This document shows, piece after piece, positions 55,572 to 64,000 of a stretch of 64,000 nt of DNA. The notes beneath the pieces are model-generated. The model was given only the letters and a program-made list of their open reading frames with translations, was not told the DNA's origin and did no database searches. The DNA is from JAJEFO01 sp965221845 (lineage in GTDB: Bacteria > Pseudomonadota > Alphaproteobacteria > Rhodobacterales > Rhodobacteraceae). The stretch lies in the NCBI GenBank assembly GCA_965221845.1, contig OZ244919.1, forward strand, positions 3,596,001-3,660,000. Direction: 5' to 3'. The translations under genes were made by a program, and so were the position numbers. The first letter of the stretch is position 1, and every line of letters starts with the position of its first letter.

Positions 55572-56477
55572 ATGACGGCAACCGACTTCGAGGACCGGGG
55601 GGAATCCGCCGGGGACGGGGCCCTGGCGACAGCCATGAACTGGGCCGGGGCGCTCCTGTCAGTGCTGCTGATTGCCGGGCTGGCGGCCTGGGGGTGGCAG
55701 CTGTGGGTCCGGGACGTGACCGGCGTTCCCGTGATAAGGGCGCTTGCGGGCCCGATGCGGGTGCTGCCCGATGATCCCGGCGGGCTGGCAAACGGCAATC
55801 GCGGCCTGACCGTCAACCGGCTGGCGGAGGAACGGGCGGGCGCCGCTCCCGAGAGAGAGGCGGTCCTCGTTTCCGAACCCGCCGCATTGGACGAAAGGCA
55901 GGATCTCGCAATGGGGGCGCTGCCGGGCGCCGCCAGCGATGCCGAAGGTGCGACCGTGGTCGTAAGCGAGACTCCGCGTTTCGGCCCGGAGGCGTCCGGG
56001 GCCGTGCAGGAGGCTTCCCCGCGCTCGGCGACCGACCTGGCGGTTCGGGAAGCGCTGGCCGGATTCGTGACGGCGCCTTCGGTCCCGGCGGCAGGCGCAA
56101 CCGGAGCCGCGAGGAGCCCGGCGATGGTCCGGCCGCCTCCGAGGCGTCCGGAAGGAGGCCTGCACGCCTCGTCCGAAAACGCTGCGGGTCCGGGCGTCCC
56201 CGAGGTTCCGTCCTCGGCGGTCGCGCCGGGCACGCGGCTCGTGCAGTTCGGCGCCTACGAAGACGCGGACGCCGCGCGCGACGGCTGGAGGAGCATCGCG
56301 GCGCGCTTCGGCGCATACATGGTGGGCAAGCGGCGGGTCGTGCAGGAAGTGACGTCCGGCGACCGCACGTTCTACCGGTTGCGGGCGACGGGCTTTGTCG
56401 ATCTGGCCGACGCCAGGCGGTTCTGTTCGGTGTTGCGGTCGGATGGCGCGGACTGCGTCCCCGTCGTGCAGCGGTAG
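55572..56477 (+). CDS. SPOR-domain membrane protein
   Basis: The 301-residue protein has one membrane helix (ALLSVLLIAGLAAWGWQLWV, about residues 28-47), a long low-complexity periplasmic linker and a C-terminal SPOR domain (RLVQFGAYEDADAARDGW to CSVLRSDGADCVPV). SPOR domains bind denuded peptidoglycan at the division septum. The ATG has a GAGGCG ribosome site. nagZ begins on the base after its stop, so the products are co-translated and both act on cell-wall metabolism. Confidence 0.88.
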   Translation: MTATDFEDRGESAGDGALATAMNWAGALLSVLLIAGLAAWGWQLWVRDVTGVPVIRALAGPMRVLPDDPGGLANGNRGLTVNRLAEERAGAAPEREAVLVSEPAALDERQDLAMGALPGAASDAEGATVVVSETPRFGPEASGAVQEASPRSATDLAVREALAGFVTAPSVPAAGATGAARSPAMVRPPPRRPEGGLHASSENAAGPGVPEVPSSAVAPGTRLVQFGAYEDADAARDGWRSIAARFGAYMVGKRRVVQEVTSGDRTFYRLRATGFVDLADARRFCSVLRSDGADCVPVVQR

Positions 56478-57512
56478 GTGTCGAAGGGCGCGTATATCTT
56501 CGCGCCGTCCGGGCCTGAGCTTGGTTGCAGGGAGGCCCGGTTCCTTTTCGAGGCGGAGCCCTTCGGGTTCATCCTGTTCCGGCGGAACTGCGAGTCGCCT
56601 GGGCAGCTTCGCCGGCTGGTGGCGGCGCTGCGCGATGCCGTCGGGCGTGACGCGCCCGTCATGATCGACCAGGAGGGTGGCCGCGTCCAGAGGATGCGGG
56701 CGCCCCACTGGCGCGAGTGGATGCCGCCCCTTGATCAGGTGGAGGCGCTTGCCGGCGACGGCGGCATGTCGCCTGAGGCCGAAAGGGCGATGTATCTGCG
56801 CGGGCTCCTGATCGGGACCGAGCTTCTCGCTCACGGCATAGACGTGAACTGCGGCCCGTGCGCGGACGTTGCCTGGCCCGAAACCCATCCCTTCCTCAGA
56901 AATCGTTGCCTCGGCGTGACGGCGGCTGCGGTCACGGCCATGGCCCGCGCGCTGGCGGCCGGCCTGACGGATGCAGGCTGCCTGCCGGTTCTCAAGCATG
57001 CGCCGGGCCACGGGCGCGCGACGCGCGACAGCCATCAGGCGCTGCCGCGCATCGAAGCGTCGCTTGCCGACCTGACGGAGACGGACTTCCTGCCGTTTCG
57101 CGAACTTGCGGACCTGCCGGTGGCGATGACGGCTCATGTCGTCCTTCCGGAAATCGATCCTGACCGGCCCGTGACGCTTTCGCGGGCAGGCGTGACGTAC
57201 CTGCGTGAAGAGCTTGGGCTTTCGGGGCAGCTGATGACGGATGACATCTCGATGGGCGCGTTGTCCGGCACGGTGGAAGCTCGTGCCGCCGCGGCGCGGC
57301 ATGCCGGGTGCGATCTGGTTCTTCACTGCAACGGCGACCTTTCCGAGATGTCCGCGATCGCGTCAGCCGTTGGTCCGATGTCCTTGTCGGCAGCGAGTCT
57401 GGCAGATGTTGCGTTTTCCGGACGAAAACGACCACTAGATGTTGACATTTCCGAAATCGAGGCCGAGTTTGAGGCGCTGATGCGGAAAGCGAGGGACAAT
57501 GCCGGACGGTGA
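56478..57512 (+). CDS. nagZ: beta-N-acetylhexosaminidase (glycoside hydrolase family 3)
   Basis: The 344-residue cytosolic enzyme releases N-acetylglucosamine from muropeptides during peptidoglycan recycling. Motifs are DQEGGRVQRMRAPHW, LKHAPGHGRATRDSH (KHxPGHG with catalytic Asp and His) and the nucleophile region GQLMTDDISMGALSG. It starts at a GTG touching the SPOR gene's stop and overlaps scpA by 14 bases. Confidence 0.94.
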   Translation: MSKGAYIFAPSGPELGCREARFLFEAEPFGFILFRRNCESPGQLRRLVAALRDAVGRDAPVMIDQEGGRVQRMRAPHWREWMPPLDQVEALAGDGGMSPEAERAMYLRGLLIGTELLAHGIDVNCGPCADVAWPETHPFLRNRCLGVTAAAVTAMARALAAGLTDAGCLPVLKHAPGHGRATRDSHQALPRIEASLADLTETDFLPFRELADLPVAMTAHVVLPEIDPDRPVTLSRAGVTYLREELGLSGQLMTDDISMGALSGTVEARAAAARHAGCDLVLHCNGDLSEMSAIASAVGPMSLSAASLADVAFSGRKRPLDVDISEIEAEFEALMRKARDNAGR

Positions 57513-58281
57513 TGCGGACTTTGACGGGTTCGAGGCGCATGCCGAGCCCCACGCGCTCGTTGTCGACGTCGACGGCTTCGAGGGGCCGCTGGACCTGCTT
57601 CTCCAGCTGGCGCGCAGCCAGAAAGTCGATCTTCGCAAGATCAGCGTCCTGGCGCTCGCAGAGCAGTACCTCCTGTTCATCCAGCGCGCGAAGACGCTCA
57701 GAATCGAGCTTGCGGCTGACTATCTGGTCATGGCGGCCTGGCTGACCTTTCTGAAGTCGCGGCTGCTCGTGCCGCGAGATCCGGATGACGGGGGGCAGTC
57801 CGGCGAGGAACTGGCGGCGCATCTTGCCTTCCAGCTCGAACGCCTGGCCGCGATGCGGGACTCCGCCGCCAGGCTCATGGCGCGGGATCAGAAAGGCAGG
57901 GATTTCTTCGTGCGCGGCATTCCTGAAGACGTGGCTCGCGTCCGCCGCGTTCGCCACACCGCGACCCTTCTGGATCTCATGCAGGGCTATGCCCGGGTCC
58001 GCACGCGGGACGAGTTCCGTCCGCTGACCTTCATGCGCGAGCACGTGATGACGCTCGAGCACGCGCTCGAGCGACTGCGCGGTCTTGTCGGGCATGCCGG
58101 CGAATGGACCGACCTCATGTCCTACCTGCCGGAAGGCTGGGAGACCGACCCGGAACGGCGCCGCTCGGCCAGGGCATCGCATTTTGCCGCGTCGCTGGAA
58201 CTTGCCAAGGGCGGCGCCATCCGGATCCGGCAAAGCGGGACATTCGCGCCGATCCAGATCAAGGCGGTTCAGGGTGGTTGA
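57499..58281 (+). CDS. scpA: segregation and condensation protein A
   Basis: The 260-residue kleisin of the Smc-ScpAB condensin begins with the family pattern DVDGFEGPLDLLLQLARSQK and VDLRKISVLALAEQYLLFI and continues with LRIELAADYLVMAAWLTFLK. It bridges Smc heads and recruits ScpB for chromosome compaction. It overlaps nagZ upstream and scpB downstream, so the three are coupled. Confidence 0.94.
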   Translation: MPDGDADFDGFEAHAEPHALVVDVDGFEGPLDLLLQLARSQKVDLRKISVLALAEQYLLFIQRAKTLRIELAADYLVMAAWLTFLKSRLLVPRDPDDGGQSGEELAAHLAFQLERLAAMRDSAARLMARDQKGRDFFVRGIPEDVARVRRVRHTATLLDLMQGYARVRTRDEFRPLTFMREHVMTLEHALERLRGLVGHAGEWTDLMSYLPEGWETDPERRRSARASHFAASLELAKGGAIRIRQSGTFAPIQIKAVQGG

Positions 58282-58927
58282 TGCGGACGAAGACGCGAAG
58301 GCGCCGGAGAGCCTGTTCGAGGCTCCGTCCCTGGACGAGCAGGAGCGGATGGTCGAGGCCATTCTGTTCGCTTCGGCGGAGCCGATCTCCGCAGCCGACC
58401 TCAACGCCCGCATGCCCCGGGGGAGCGATGCCGCCAAGGCGCTCGAGCTGCTGAAAGCGCGCTACGAGGGGCGAGGCGTCACCGTGCGAAAGTCGGGCGG
58501 CGGCTGGGCCATCCGGACGTCGCCGGACCTCCGCTTCCTGATGACGAAGGAGACCGTCGAGATCCGCAAGCTGAGCCGTGCCGCGATCGAGACGCTTGCG
58601 ATCATTGCCTACCACCAGCCCGCGACCCGGGCGGAGATCGAGGAAATTCGGGGCGTGAGCGTCAGCAAGGGAACCATAGACCAGCTCTTCGAGCTTGACT
58701 GGATAAGGCTGGGCCGCCGGAAGTTGACTCCCGGGCGGCCGGTGACCTACGTGGTGACGCAGGCGTTTCTGGATCACTTCGCGCTTGAAAGCACGAAGGA
58801 CCTGCCTGGCCTCAAGGAGCTTCGGTCGGCGGGCCTTCTGGACAGTCGCCTGCCCGACGGCGCCGCGTCCGAGGACGCCGGCCTTCAGGCGCGACCGTTC
58901 GCCGGCGAAGAGGCTGCGCAGGATTGA
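58274..58927 (+). CDS. scpB: segregation and condensation protein B
   Basis: The 217-residue double winged-helix protein contains EAILFASAEPISAADLNARM, GGGWAIRTSPDLRFLM, LSRAAIETLAIIAYHQPATR and TYVVTQAFLDHFALES. It binds ScpA as a dimer in the Smc complex. The GTG at 58274 overlaps the end of scpA by eight bases. The tat genes that often follow in Rhodobacterales are not here. Confidence 0.93.
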   Translation: MVDADEDAKAPESLFEAPSLDEQERMVEAILFASAEPISAADLNARMPRGSDAAKALELLKARYEGRGVTVRKSGGGWAIRTSPDLRFLMTKETVEIRKLSRAAIETLAIIAYHQPATRAEIEEIRGVSVSKGTIDQLFELDWIRLGRRKLTPGRPVTYVVTQAFLDHFALESTKDLPGLKELRSAGLLDSRLPDGAASEDAGLQARPFAGEEAAQD

Positions 58928-59228
58928 GCGGCGCGATGCGTCGCCGCAGGCCGTGCGCCGGCCCTGCCGCTTTTCGCCGTTGCTGGAGAAACGAGGCGTC
59001 AGGTTCCCGGCGCCGCCTTGATCCAGTGTCCAGTGTCGTTTCCTTGCATGTCTTTCGCCGGCGGTTCATTGGCTGCAGGGCGTGCGTTCGCAAGGGGCGG
59101 CATGGCAAGCATGAAGACGGAGCGGCGAGGGCCTGCCGGACGCCAGGCGCGTGCCGCGGGTCCGGACATGCGGGAGGTCGTGCCTTGATGCCGCGCCAGG
59201 TTGCGGGAGAGCGGCGGGAGATGTCGCG
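58928..59228. other. 301-base intergenic region, no supported gene
   Basis: Spacer between scpB and a small membrane-protein gene. No RNA gene, terminator or promoter stands out. Confidence 0.4.
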
Positions 59229-59723
59229 ATGAACGACGAGGAGGCGGCCGTGCTCAGCATCACCCCGTCGCCGGTGCGCCGATGGATGGCGATCCTGGCG
59301 CTGGGGTTCCTCGCCATCCTGCTGATCAAGCTGGCATTCGAGGAGATCCCGGCCCTCTGGCGCATCCTCTTCGTCGTGCTTGGAGCAGGGACACTCTGGG
59401 CCGCATGCCGGCTTCGCGTGGCGACGATGGATGGCATTGTCCTGACCCGCAGGGGCGTGCGCACCGCCAGTGGCAGGACCTTGGCGGACCTGGAGAATGT
59501 CGCAAGGGTCGAGCGCGGCGCGCTGGCCTTCCGGCCCTCGAACGGATTCACGGTGCGCCTGAAGCGGCCCGGACGCGCAGGATGGGCGCCCGGGCTGTGG
59601 TGGAGGGTCGGGCGGCGGCTCGGCGTGGGAGGGACGCTGTCCGGCGGCCAGGCAAAGGCCATGGCCGACCTGCTGGCGGACATGGCCGCGGAACGCGAGG
59701 AACAGCGGACGGCCCCGCATTGA
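59229..59723 (+). CDS. hypothetical membrane protein with two N-terminal helices
   Basis: The 164-residue product begins at an ATG preceded by GGGAG and has hydrophobic segments at about residues 20-37 (WMAILALGFLAILLIKLAF) and 44-60 (ILFVVLGAGTLWAACRL). A soluble C-terminal part follows (MDGIVLTRRGVRTASGRTLA ... SGGQAKAMADLLADMA), resembling a small PH-like membrane-anchored domain. Codon use fits a real gene. I do not recognise its function. Confidence 0.65.
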   Translation: MNDEEAAVLSITPSPVRRWMAILALGFLAILLIKLAFEEIPALWRILFVVLGAGTLWAACRLRVATMDGIVLTRRGVRTASGRTLADLENVARVERGALAFRPSNGFTVRLKRPGRAGWAPGLWWRVGRRLGVGGTLSGGQAKAMADLLADMAAEREEQRTAPH

Positions 59724-59791
59724 CCGGACGCCTCCTCGCGACGGCCCTGGCGGAGAAGCGAAATTCCACCGTCTCCGGGCGAGGGAGGGTT

Positions 59792-60001
59792 TCAAGGTTC
59801 CTGACGGATCGCGCGCTGTCCCGGCGCCAGGGGACAGACCGGCAGGAACCCGATCGCCACGGACCTGAACGTCAGCGGACGGAAGGAAAGCGCGGGCGTC
59901 ACGTCACGGGCGGATCCGAAGGCTGCAATCGCGCCGCCCTCCGCGATGATCCGCGCGTTGGCCTCGACGTTCTGACCGAACGCGACCGCGACGATGCGTA
60001 G
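59792..60001 (-). pseudogene. fragment of a zinc-type alcohol dehydrogenase/quinone oxidoreductase
   Basis: About 70 residues (RIVAVAFGQNVEANARIIAE, GGAIAAFGSARDVTPALSFR, PLTFRSVAIGFLPVC) match the C-terminal cofactor-domain region of medium-chain quinone oxidoreductases. Both the N-terminal three quarters and the last 70-80 residues are missing. It lies next to an IS copy (60041-61536), but sequence beyond that IS does not continue the gene, so the truncation predates or is independent of that insertion. Confidence 0.55.
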
Positions 60002-60040
60002 TGTCTCAGTCTGAACAGAAATTCCCGACAGGATGTACTG

Positions 60041-61536
60041 GAGCCTCTTGCACAATTTTCGCGGTTCCGGCGTCCGTGGCCAGCCTCCGGCGTCCGCCGG
60101 CGTGCGGGAGCCGGGCCCGGCAGGCGTCCGGGGCGAGCCGGAGGGCCAAGGTGTGGCGGAATGTCGCGGATGCCGGCCCTTCGGGCGCCGTCCGCGCATG
60201 GCTGTCCGCGCCGTCCCGTTCCCGGGGGCGGCGTCGGCGGCGTCCGGCGCTGCCGCTGGCGGGGTGTCAGACGACGAGCCGCATCAGCTGGCGGACCGTC
60301 AGGGCCAGCACGCCGAAGAACAGGTGGCAGGCCACCTTCGCGTGCCCCCGCACCCGGACGTGCCGTCCTCCGTACGAGTCCTTCAGGGCGGAGTTCACCC
60401 GCTCCACGCCGGAGCGCTGCCTGCAGCGCACGCGGTCGTGGCGGACGTGGCCCGCGCTGCGCCCGCGCCTCGGTGGCGAGGCGCGCCTTCAGCGCCGCGT
60501 CCCGGCGGGGGTCGATGACCGCCACGCGGCCCGCCAGGCGGGCGTGCAGCCCGATCTCCCGGGAATCGCAGGCGGCGTCCATCAACCCGTGGCAGTGGTC
60601 CACCCGCTCGGCGGTCATCCGGGCGAGCGGGATCGCGGCCTGGCTGTCGTGGAGCGACGCCGAGGTCAGGACGCAGCTGACCGGGACGTCGCCGTCGGCG
60701 GCGTCGACATGCAGTTTGTACCCTCTCCAGCTCTCTTTGAACCCCTTCGCGTTCCGCCTGGTGCCCACGTCGCAGGCCTTCGGAAGCTCGGCCACCATCT
60801 CCGCCGTGGACATGTCGCCCCCGAGCTGCCGCTCCGGACGTGTCGGCTCCCTGACCGGCCCCTCGCCCTTCCCGGGGCGACCGCGCCTCCGCTTCGGTTT
60901 CGGCGCCGGCCTGGGCTTCGGCGCCGGCCTCTCCCGTCCCGTGATCGCCGTCGAGTCCGGGGATACGTGGCCGACGACCGATCCCTCATGGGCGGCCTTT
61001 GCCAGAGCCCCGTGCATGCGCTCGGGCAGCCGGGTCTCCGCGAACCACGCGAAGGCCCGGGAGAACGCCGGTTCGCCGGGGACCTCCGACACGCGGCACC
61101 AGCCGCACAGCCTGCGCAGCGTCGGGTCGCACCGGGCCGGTCGACCGGCGCGGCCGTGGTCGGGAGGTCCCGCACCGCCTTGGCCACGAAGGCCCGCGCC
61201 AGCGCGTTCCGGTCGGCGGGAGGGTGCCCGCCGCCGCGGTGGCCGTAACGGAGACGCCGCTCCACCGGGGCGAGGTCCGGCACGGCGACGAACCTGCGGT
61301 GCGTCTCCCCCGGCGGGCCCACCTCCTCGGCGAGGAAAGGGAAAGGTTCCCCTTGAAACCGGTGCCAGGCGTCTGATACGAACTCTCCCACGGACATGGG
61401 GCCGTCTCCCTGCATGTAGTGGTTTACGCACCCCTTTCATGCCGGAGGGACGGCTCCATGTCCAGGCCGAGCCGTCGAAAAAAAAAGCCCGTTTTCCGGG
61501 GAAAACCGCTCGACCGCGGAGTTCTGCAAGAGGCTC
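60041..61536. mobile_element. DDE-type insertion sequence, copy A
   Basis: The element is about 1496 bases long with terminal inverted repeats GAGCCTCTTGCA (60041) and, on the other strand, GAGCCTCTTGCA (from 61536). The target duplication ACTG occurs at 60037-60040 and 61537-61540. The transposase reads leftwards. A second copy with the same end starts at 63323 in the opposite orientation. Confidence 0.82.
60267..61397 (-). pseudogene. transposase of IS copy A, several frameshifts
   Basis: It starts at ATG 61397 (MSVGEFVSDAWHRFQGEPFP, ribosome site GGGAG). It changes frame several times through FAVPDLAPVERRLRYGHRGG-like text, LPERMHGALAKAAHEGSVVG, YKLHVDAADGDVPVSCVLTS, ASLHDSQAAIPLARMTAERV and LMDAACDSREIGLHA, ending near LTVRQLMRLVV at 60267. 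The DDE core (IS4/IS5-type, DDE_Tnp_1) is recognisable, but no single frame spans it. Confidence 0.75.
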
Positions 61537-61673
61537 ACTGTTCAGGCGAAATCGGGTCACTCCGGTGGTTGCGACTTGCGGATCCCTGCCCGCCTATGAG
61601 GAGGCACCAACCATTTACCGTCTGATCTGACCGTTTTCCCGAGGGGCCGCCAATCGGGCTGCGCGCCGACCTC

Positions 61674-63005
61674 TCACAACTCTCCCCGCGCCATGGCCTC
61701 TGAACAACGTATCCGTGCCCACGCGCCTATCCGAGCCACCGGCCCGGGCGGCAGGCGACTCGGTAGTGGCGCGGACAGAACACGGTCAAGCGACTCGGAT
61801 CCGATTCCGCAGGCGAGTTCGGCCACCGATATTCCCGCAAATGTCCCTCGCGCAGTGCCGAGTCCGTTCTGGCAACAGGCGGAGAATAGCCCTTCCTCCA
61901 GTTGACGGATCACTTGCACTCCGTTCAGACTCAGACAAAGACGCCCGCCCCAGCGGAATTCCATTCCGACACCTCCCAGCATCGGGAACCGGGCCGCGAA
62001 TGCCCGGTCATGGCTACGGGCGGCGTAGTCAAGTCGCCTCGCGCCGACCTGCATCGATGGATCGAACGTAAACCGGCAGCGGACCACGATCCGATTCCCG
62101 CCGGTTCCGGAAACCCGCCGGACGGTCGTGCCCAAGGGATCCGCCGACGTTACAGCCCAAACCGGCTTTCCACCCAGACGCCTGACCTCATCCGGGGCCA
62201 GCGCCCGCGTCATCGAAGCATAGGTAAAAACATGCGCAAGTCGACCGGGAACGAGACCGTAGCTGTTCAGGTGTCCATTCACCGCGAGAATCACGCGAGG
62301 CGAGGCTACCTGGCCGCGCGGCGTTACGGCCACCCAGTCACCGGCCCGCCGCAGCTCGGTTACCGGGCTTTCCTCATGCACCGCCACGCCACCGAAGCGC
62401 AGCGCCTCCGCTAGACCGCGGATATATAGGGCTGGCTGGATAACCGCGGCACCTGGCGTGAACAGCCCACTTCGATAGTAACCTATTCCCGTGAGTTCGC
62501 GCATATGTTCGGCGTCGAGCAGCTCATACGATTCTCCCATCGCGTCAAGATGCCTCGCGTAGCTGAGGTTGCGCCGGTGCCCCCGCACCGTCGCTGCGGC
62601 ATTGATCTTTCCCGACCTGTCGAAAGCTTCCGTACCAAGACCGCACTCCTCCGCAACGCCGGACGCGAACTCGATTGCACTGCGATTGTCCCGGGTCTGC
62701 TCGATGTCGCTGCCCACGGCACCGCCATAGTCCTCCGACGCCAGATCGTGGGGAAGATCGACCATGAATCCCGAGTTCCTTCCAGCCGGTCCTTCACCGA
62801 CCCGGGTGGCATCCACAACCACGATACGGGAGCCCGGATCCAGCTGCGCGAGACGTCGTGCGGCCGACAGTCCTGCGAATCCGGCACCAATGATCAGCCA
62901 GTCGGCGGCAAGCCGTCCTTCAAGCGGAACCGCGGGAGCCGGCTCGGGCAAAAGGCGGTTCCACCCCGCCGGGCCGGGATCGACCGGCAATCCCAGAACT
63001 TTCAT
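61674..63005 (-). CDS. FAD-dependent oxidoreductase (DadA/glycine-oxidase type)
   Basis: The 443-residue flavoprotein has the FAD-binding Rossmann motif IIGAGFAGLSAARRLAQLDP near residue 40, a second conserved region (VGEGPAGRNSGFMVDLPHDL) and the C-terminal dinucleotide region (FSACCQNGLGTARGTFAG). Relatives oxidise amino or methylated amine substrates such as sarcosine- or glycine-type compounds. The ATG at 63005 has GAGGG nine bases upstream. The coding frame is intact although it lies between two inverted IS copies. A truncated MttB-family fragment upstream suggests a former methylamine/betaine catabolic cluster. Confidence 0.82.
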   Translation of the reverse strand: MKVLGLPVDPGPAGWNRLLPEPAPAVPLEGRLAADWLIIGAGFAGLSAARRLAQLDPGSRIVVVDATRVGEGPAGRNSGFMVDLPHDLASEDYGGAVGSDIEQTRDNRSAIEFASGVAEECGLGTEAFDRSGKINAAATVRGHRRNLSYARHLDAMGESYELLDAEHMRELTGIGYYRSGLFTPGAAVIQPALYIRGLAEALRFGGVAVHEESPVTELRRAGDWVAVTPRGQVASPRVILAVNGHLNSYGLVPGRLAHVFTYASMTRALAPDEVRRLGGKPVWAVTSADPLGTTVRRVSGTGGNRIVVRCRFTFDPSMQVGARRLDYAARSHDRAFAARFPMLGGVGMEFRWGGRLCLSLNGVQVIRQLEEGLFSACCQNGLGTARGTFAGISVAELACGIGSESLDRVLSAPLPSRLPPGPVARIGAWARIRCSEAMARGEL

Positions 63006-63130
63006 CCTTGATTTCCCTCGGTTAGCCCCAGAATGTCTTCCCGACGGACACCTTCCGTATCTGCCAAGACGCTCCATCCGCGCGGCGCCGCGGATGCACG
63101 ATCCCCGATAAAGCGGTACTTCCTCACAGT

Positions 63131-63147
63131 CCCCCCCCCCCCCCCCC
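63131..63147. repeat. poly-C homopolymer, 17 bases
   Basis: Seventeen C on the + strand between the FAD oxidoreductase start and the MttB fragment. It abuts the stop codon that ends the fragment and marks a sequence junction. Confidence 0.9.
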
Positions 63148-63322
63148 TAATTGGAAACAGCCGCATCAGCATTCCAGATAAGTGGCGAGTTTCCGTTGCA
63201 GTTTCCCGTGACGACCGGATGGGTTTCCATATAAGCCTCACCGAACAGCAGAGCGCACATTTCCAGTACATCCTCCGTGTTCCTGGGACTTGTCGTCATA
63301 CTCATAAAAGTCTTGTCGGAGT
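63147..63322 (-). pseudogene. trimethylamine methyltransferase (MttB) family fragment
   Basis: Reading leftwards, KTFMSMTTSPRNTEDVLEMC and ALLFGEAYMETHPVV and NGNSPLIWNADA match a central part of MttB-superfamily proteins. The 5' part is removed by IS copy B (from 63323) and the 3' part diverges before a poly-G/poly-C tract. Only about 55 residues remain. Non-pyrrolysine MttB relatives demethylate glycine betaine and similar compounds. Confidence 0.6.
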
Positions 63323-64000
63323 GAGCCTCTTGCATAACTTCGCGGTCGAGCGGTTTTTCCCGTGAAACGGGCTTTTTTTCGACGGCTGGGCCTGGAAACG
63401 GGGCTGTCCTCCTGGTATGCTGGAGCTACCATACACACAACATGCAGGGAGACAGCCCCATGTCCGTGGGAAAGTTCGTATCAGATGCCTGGCACCGCAT
63501 TCAAGGGGAACTTCTGCCTTTCCTGGCCGAGGAGGCCGGCCCGCCGGGGGAGACGCACCGCAGGTTCGTCGCCGTGCCGGACCTGGCGCCGGTGGAGCGG
63601 CGCCTCCGTTACGGCCACCGCGGCGTCGGGCACCCTCCCGCAGCGCGCTGGCGCGGGCCTTCGTGGCCAAGGCGGTGTGGGACCTCCCGACCACGGCCGC
63701 CCTGATCGACCGGCTCAGGCACGACCCGACGCTGCGCCGCCTGTGCGGCCGGTCGCCGGGTGTCGGAGGTCCCCGGCGAGTCGACGTTCTCACGGGCCTT
63801 CGCGCGGTTCGCCGAGACCCGGCTTCCCGAGCGGATGCACGAGGCTTTGGTCAGGGCCGCGTACGAGGGATCGGTCGTCGGGCACATGTCGAGGGATTCC
63901 ACGGCGATCGCCGGACGGGAGCGGCCGGCGCCGAAGCCGGAGCGGAAGCCCGGCGGGCCGGGCGCCATCGGCAGCCGCCAGGCCCGCCGCCCTGGCCGGC
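63323..64000. mobile_element. DDE-type insertion sequence, copy B, cut by window end
   Basis: It begins GAGCCTCTTGCA like copy A, in the opposite orientation. The first 140 bases match the corresponding end of copy A closely, including the GGTCGAGCGGTTTTTCCCG region. The other end lies beyond base 64000. Confidence 0.78.
63460..64000 (+). pseudogene. transposase of IS copy B, frameshifted, partial
   Basis: The ATG at 63460 encodes MSVGKFVSDAWHRIQGELLP and LAPVERRLRYGHRGVGHPPA. A small deletion near 63645 moves the frame to ALARAFVAKAVWDLPTTAAL, and another shift near 63755 leads to RVSEVPGESTFSRAFARFAE and SRDSTAIAGRERPAPKP. It is not functional as read, and its 3' end is outside the window. 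Confidence 0.72.

Overview
The window is GC-rich (roughly two thirds G+C) and looks alphaproteobacterial, most like a Rhodobacterales-type chromosome. The main support is the run iscA/erpA-like gene, dgt, argS, a SPOR protein, nagZ, scpA and scpB, together with the AsmA-like/queA pair, the isoquinoline-1-oxidoreductase pair and lpd. This assignment is inferred from gene order and protein character; no database search was possible. Many insertion-sequence remnants carry frameshifts, deletions and nested insertions. This suggests a genome that has been through IS expansion and decay, for example a host-associated or bottlenecked lineage.

Layout. 2-5088: an MFS carrier (cut by the window start), an orphan periplasmic binding protein, a GNAT-like protein and a membrane SpoIIE-type phosphatase, tightly packed and probably one sensory operon. 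5182-13486: a carbohydrate uptake and catabolism locus with an oxidoreductase, a sugar epimerase-like protein, two ABC permeases, a binding protein, an esterase-like hydrolase and a GntR/FCD repressor. The ATPase is divergent, and a perfect 16-bp palindrome lies in the divergent promoter. 13487-16305: an ISKra4-like transposase interrupted by an IS5-like element. 16306-16882: a small secreted Calx-beta-like protein whose signal-peptide codons contain a C13 tract that puts it out of frame. 17493-21603: an RND pump and its adaptor. 22192-27103: glnE, bactofilin and an M23 peptidase. 27772-30414: a two-subunit molybdenum hydroxylase. 30998-39439: an AsmA-like protein, queA, an MFS carrier, a DUF924 protein and lpd. 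39572-40291: a GPP34 protein. 41084-43942: uvrA, flanked by inverted ISKra4-like fragments.

44477-49306 is an accessory island of exported proteins. It holds a Calx-beta-like gene broken at its 5' end by a 145-bp MITE-like insertion and at its 3' end by an IS terminus, a second and intact Calx-beta-like protein, and a large autotransporter-like protein with ten 29-residue tandem repeats. The autotransporter also has a C11 tract immediately after a well-placed start codon, again out of frame as assembled. The most interesting signal in the window is this pair of homopolymeric C tracts at the start of two exported-protein genes. They look like phase-variation (contingency) switches, both read here in the OFF state.

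49647-50754 is a deleted transposase. 51210-59723 returns to core genes (xthA, the iscA/erpA-like gene, dgt, argS, SPOR, nagZ, scpA, scpB and a small membrane protein). 59792-64000 is again IS-rich: two inverted copies of one DDE element flank a FAD oxidoreductase, with a truncated quinone-oxidoreductase piece and a truncated MttB-family piece nearby.
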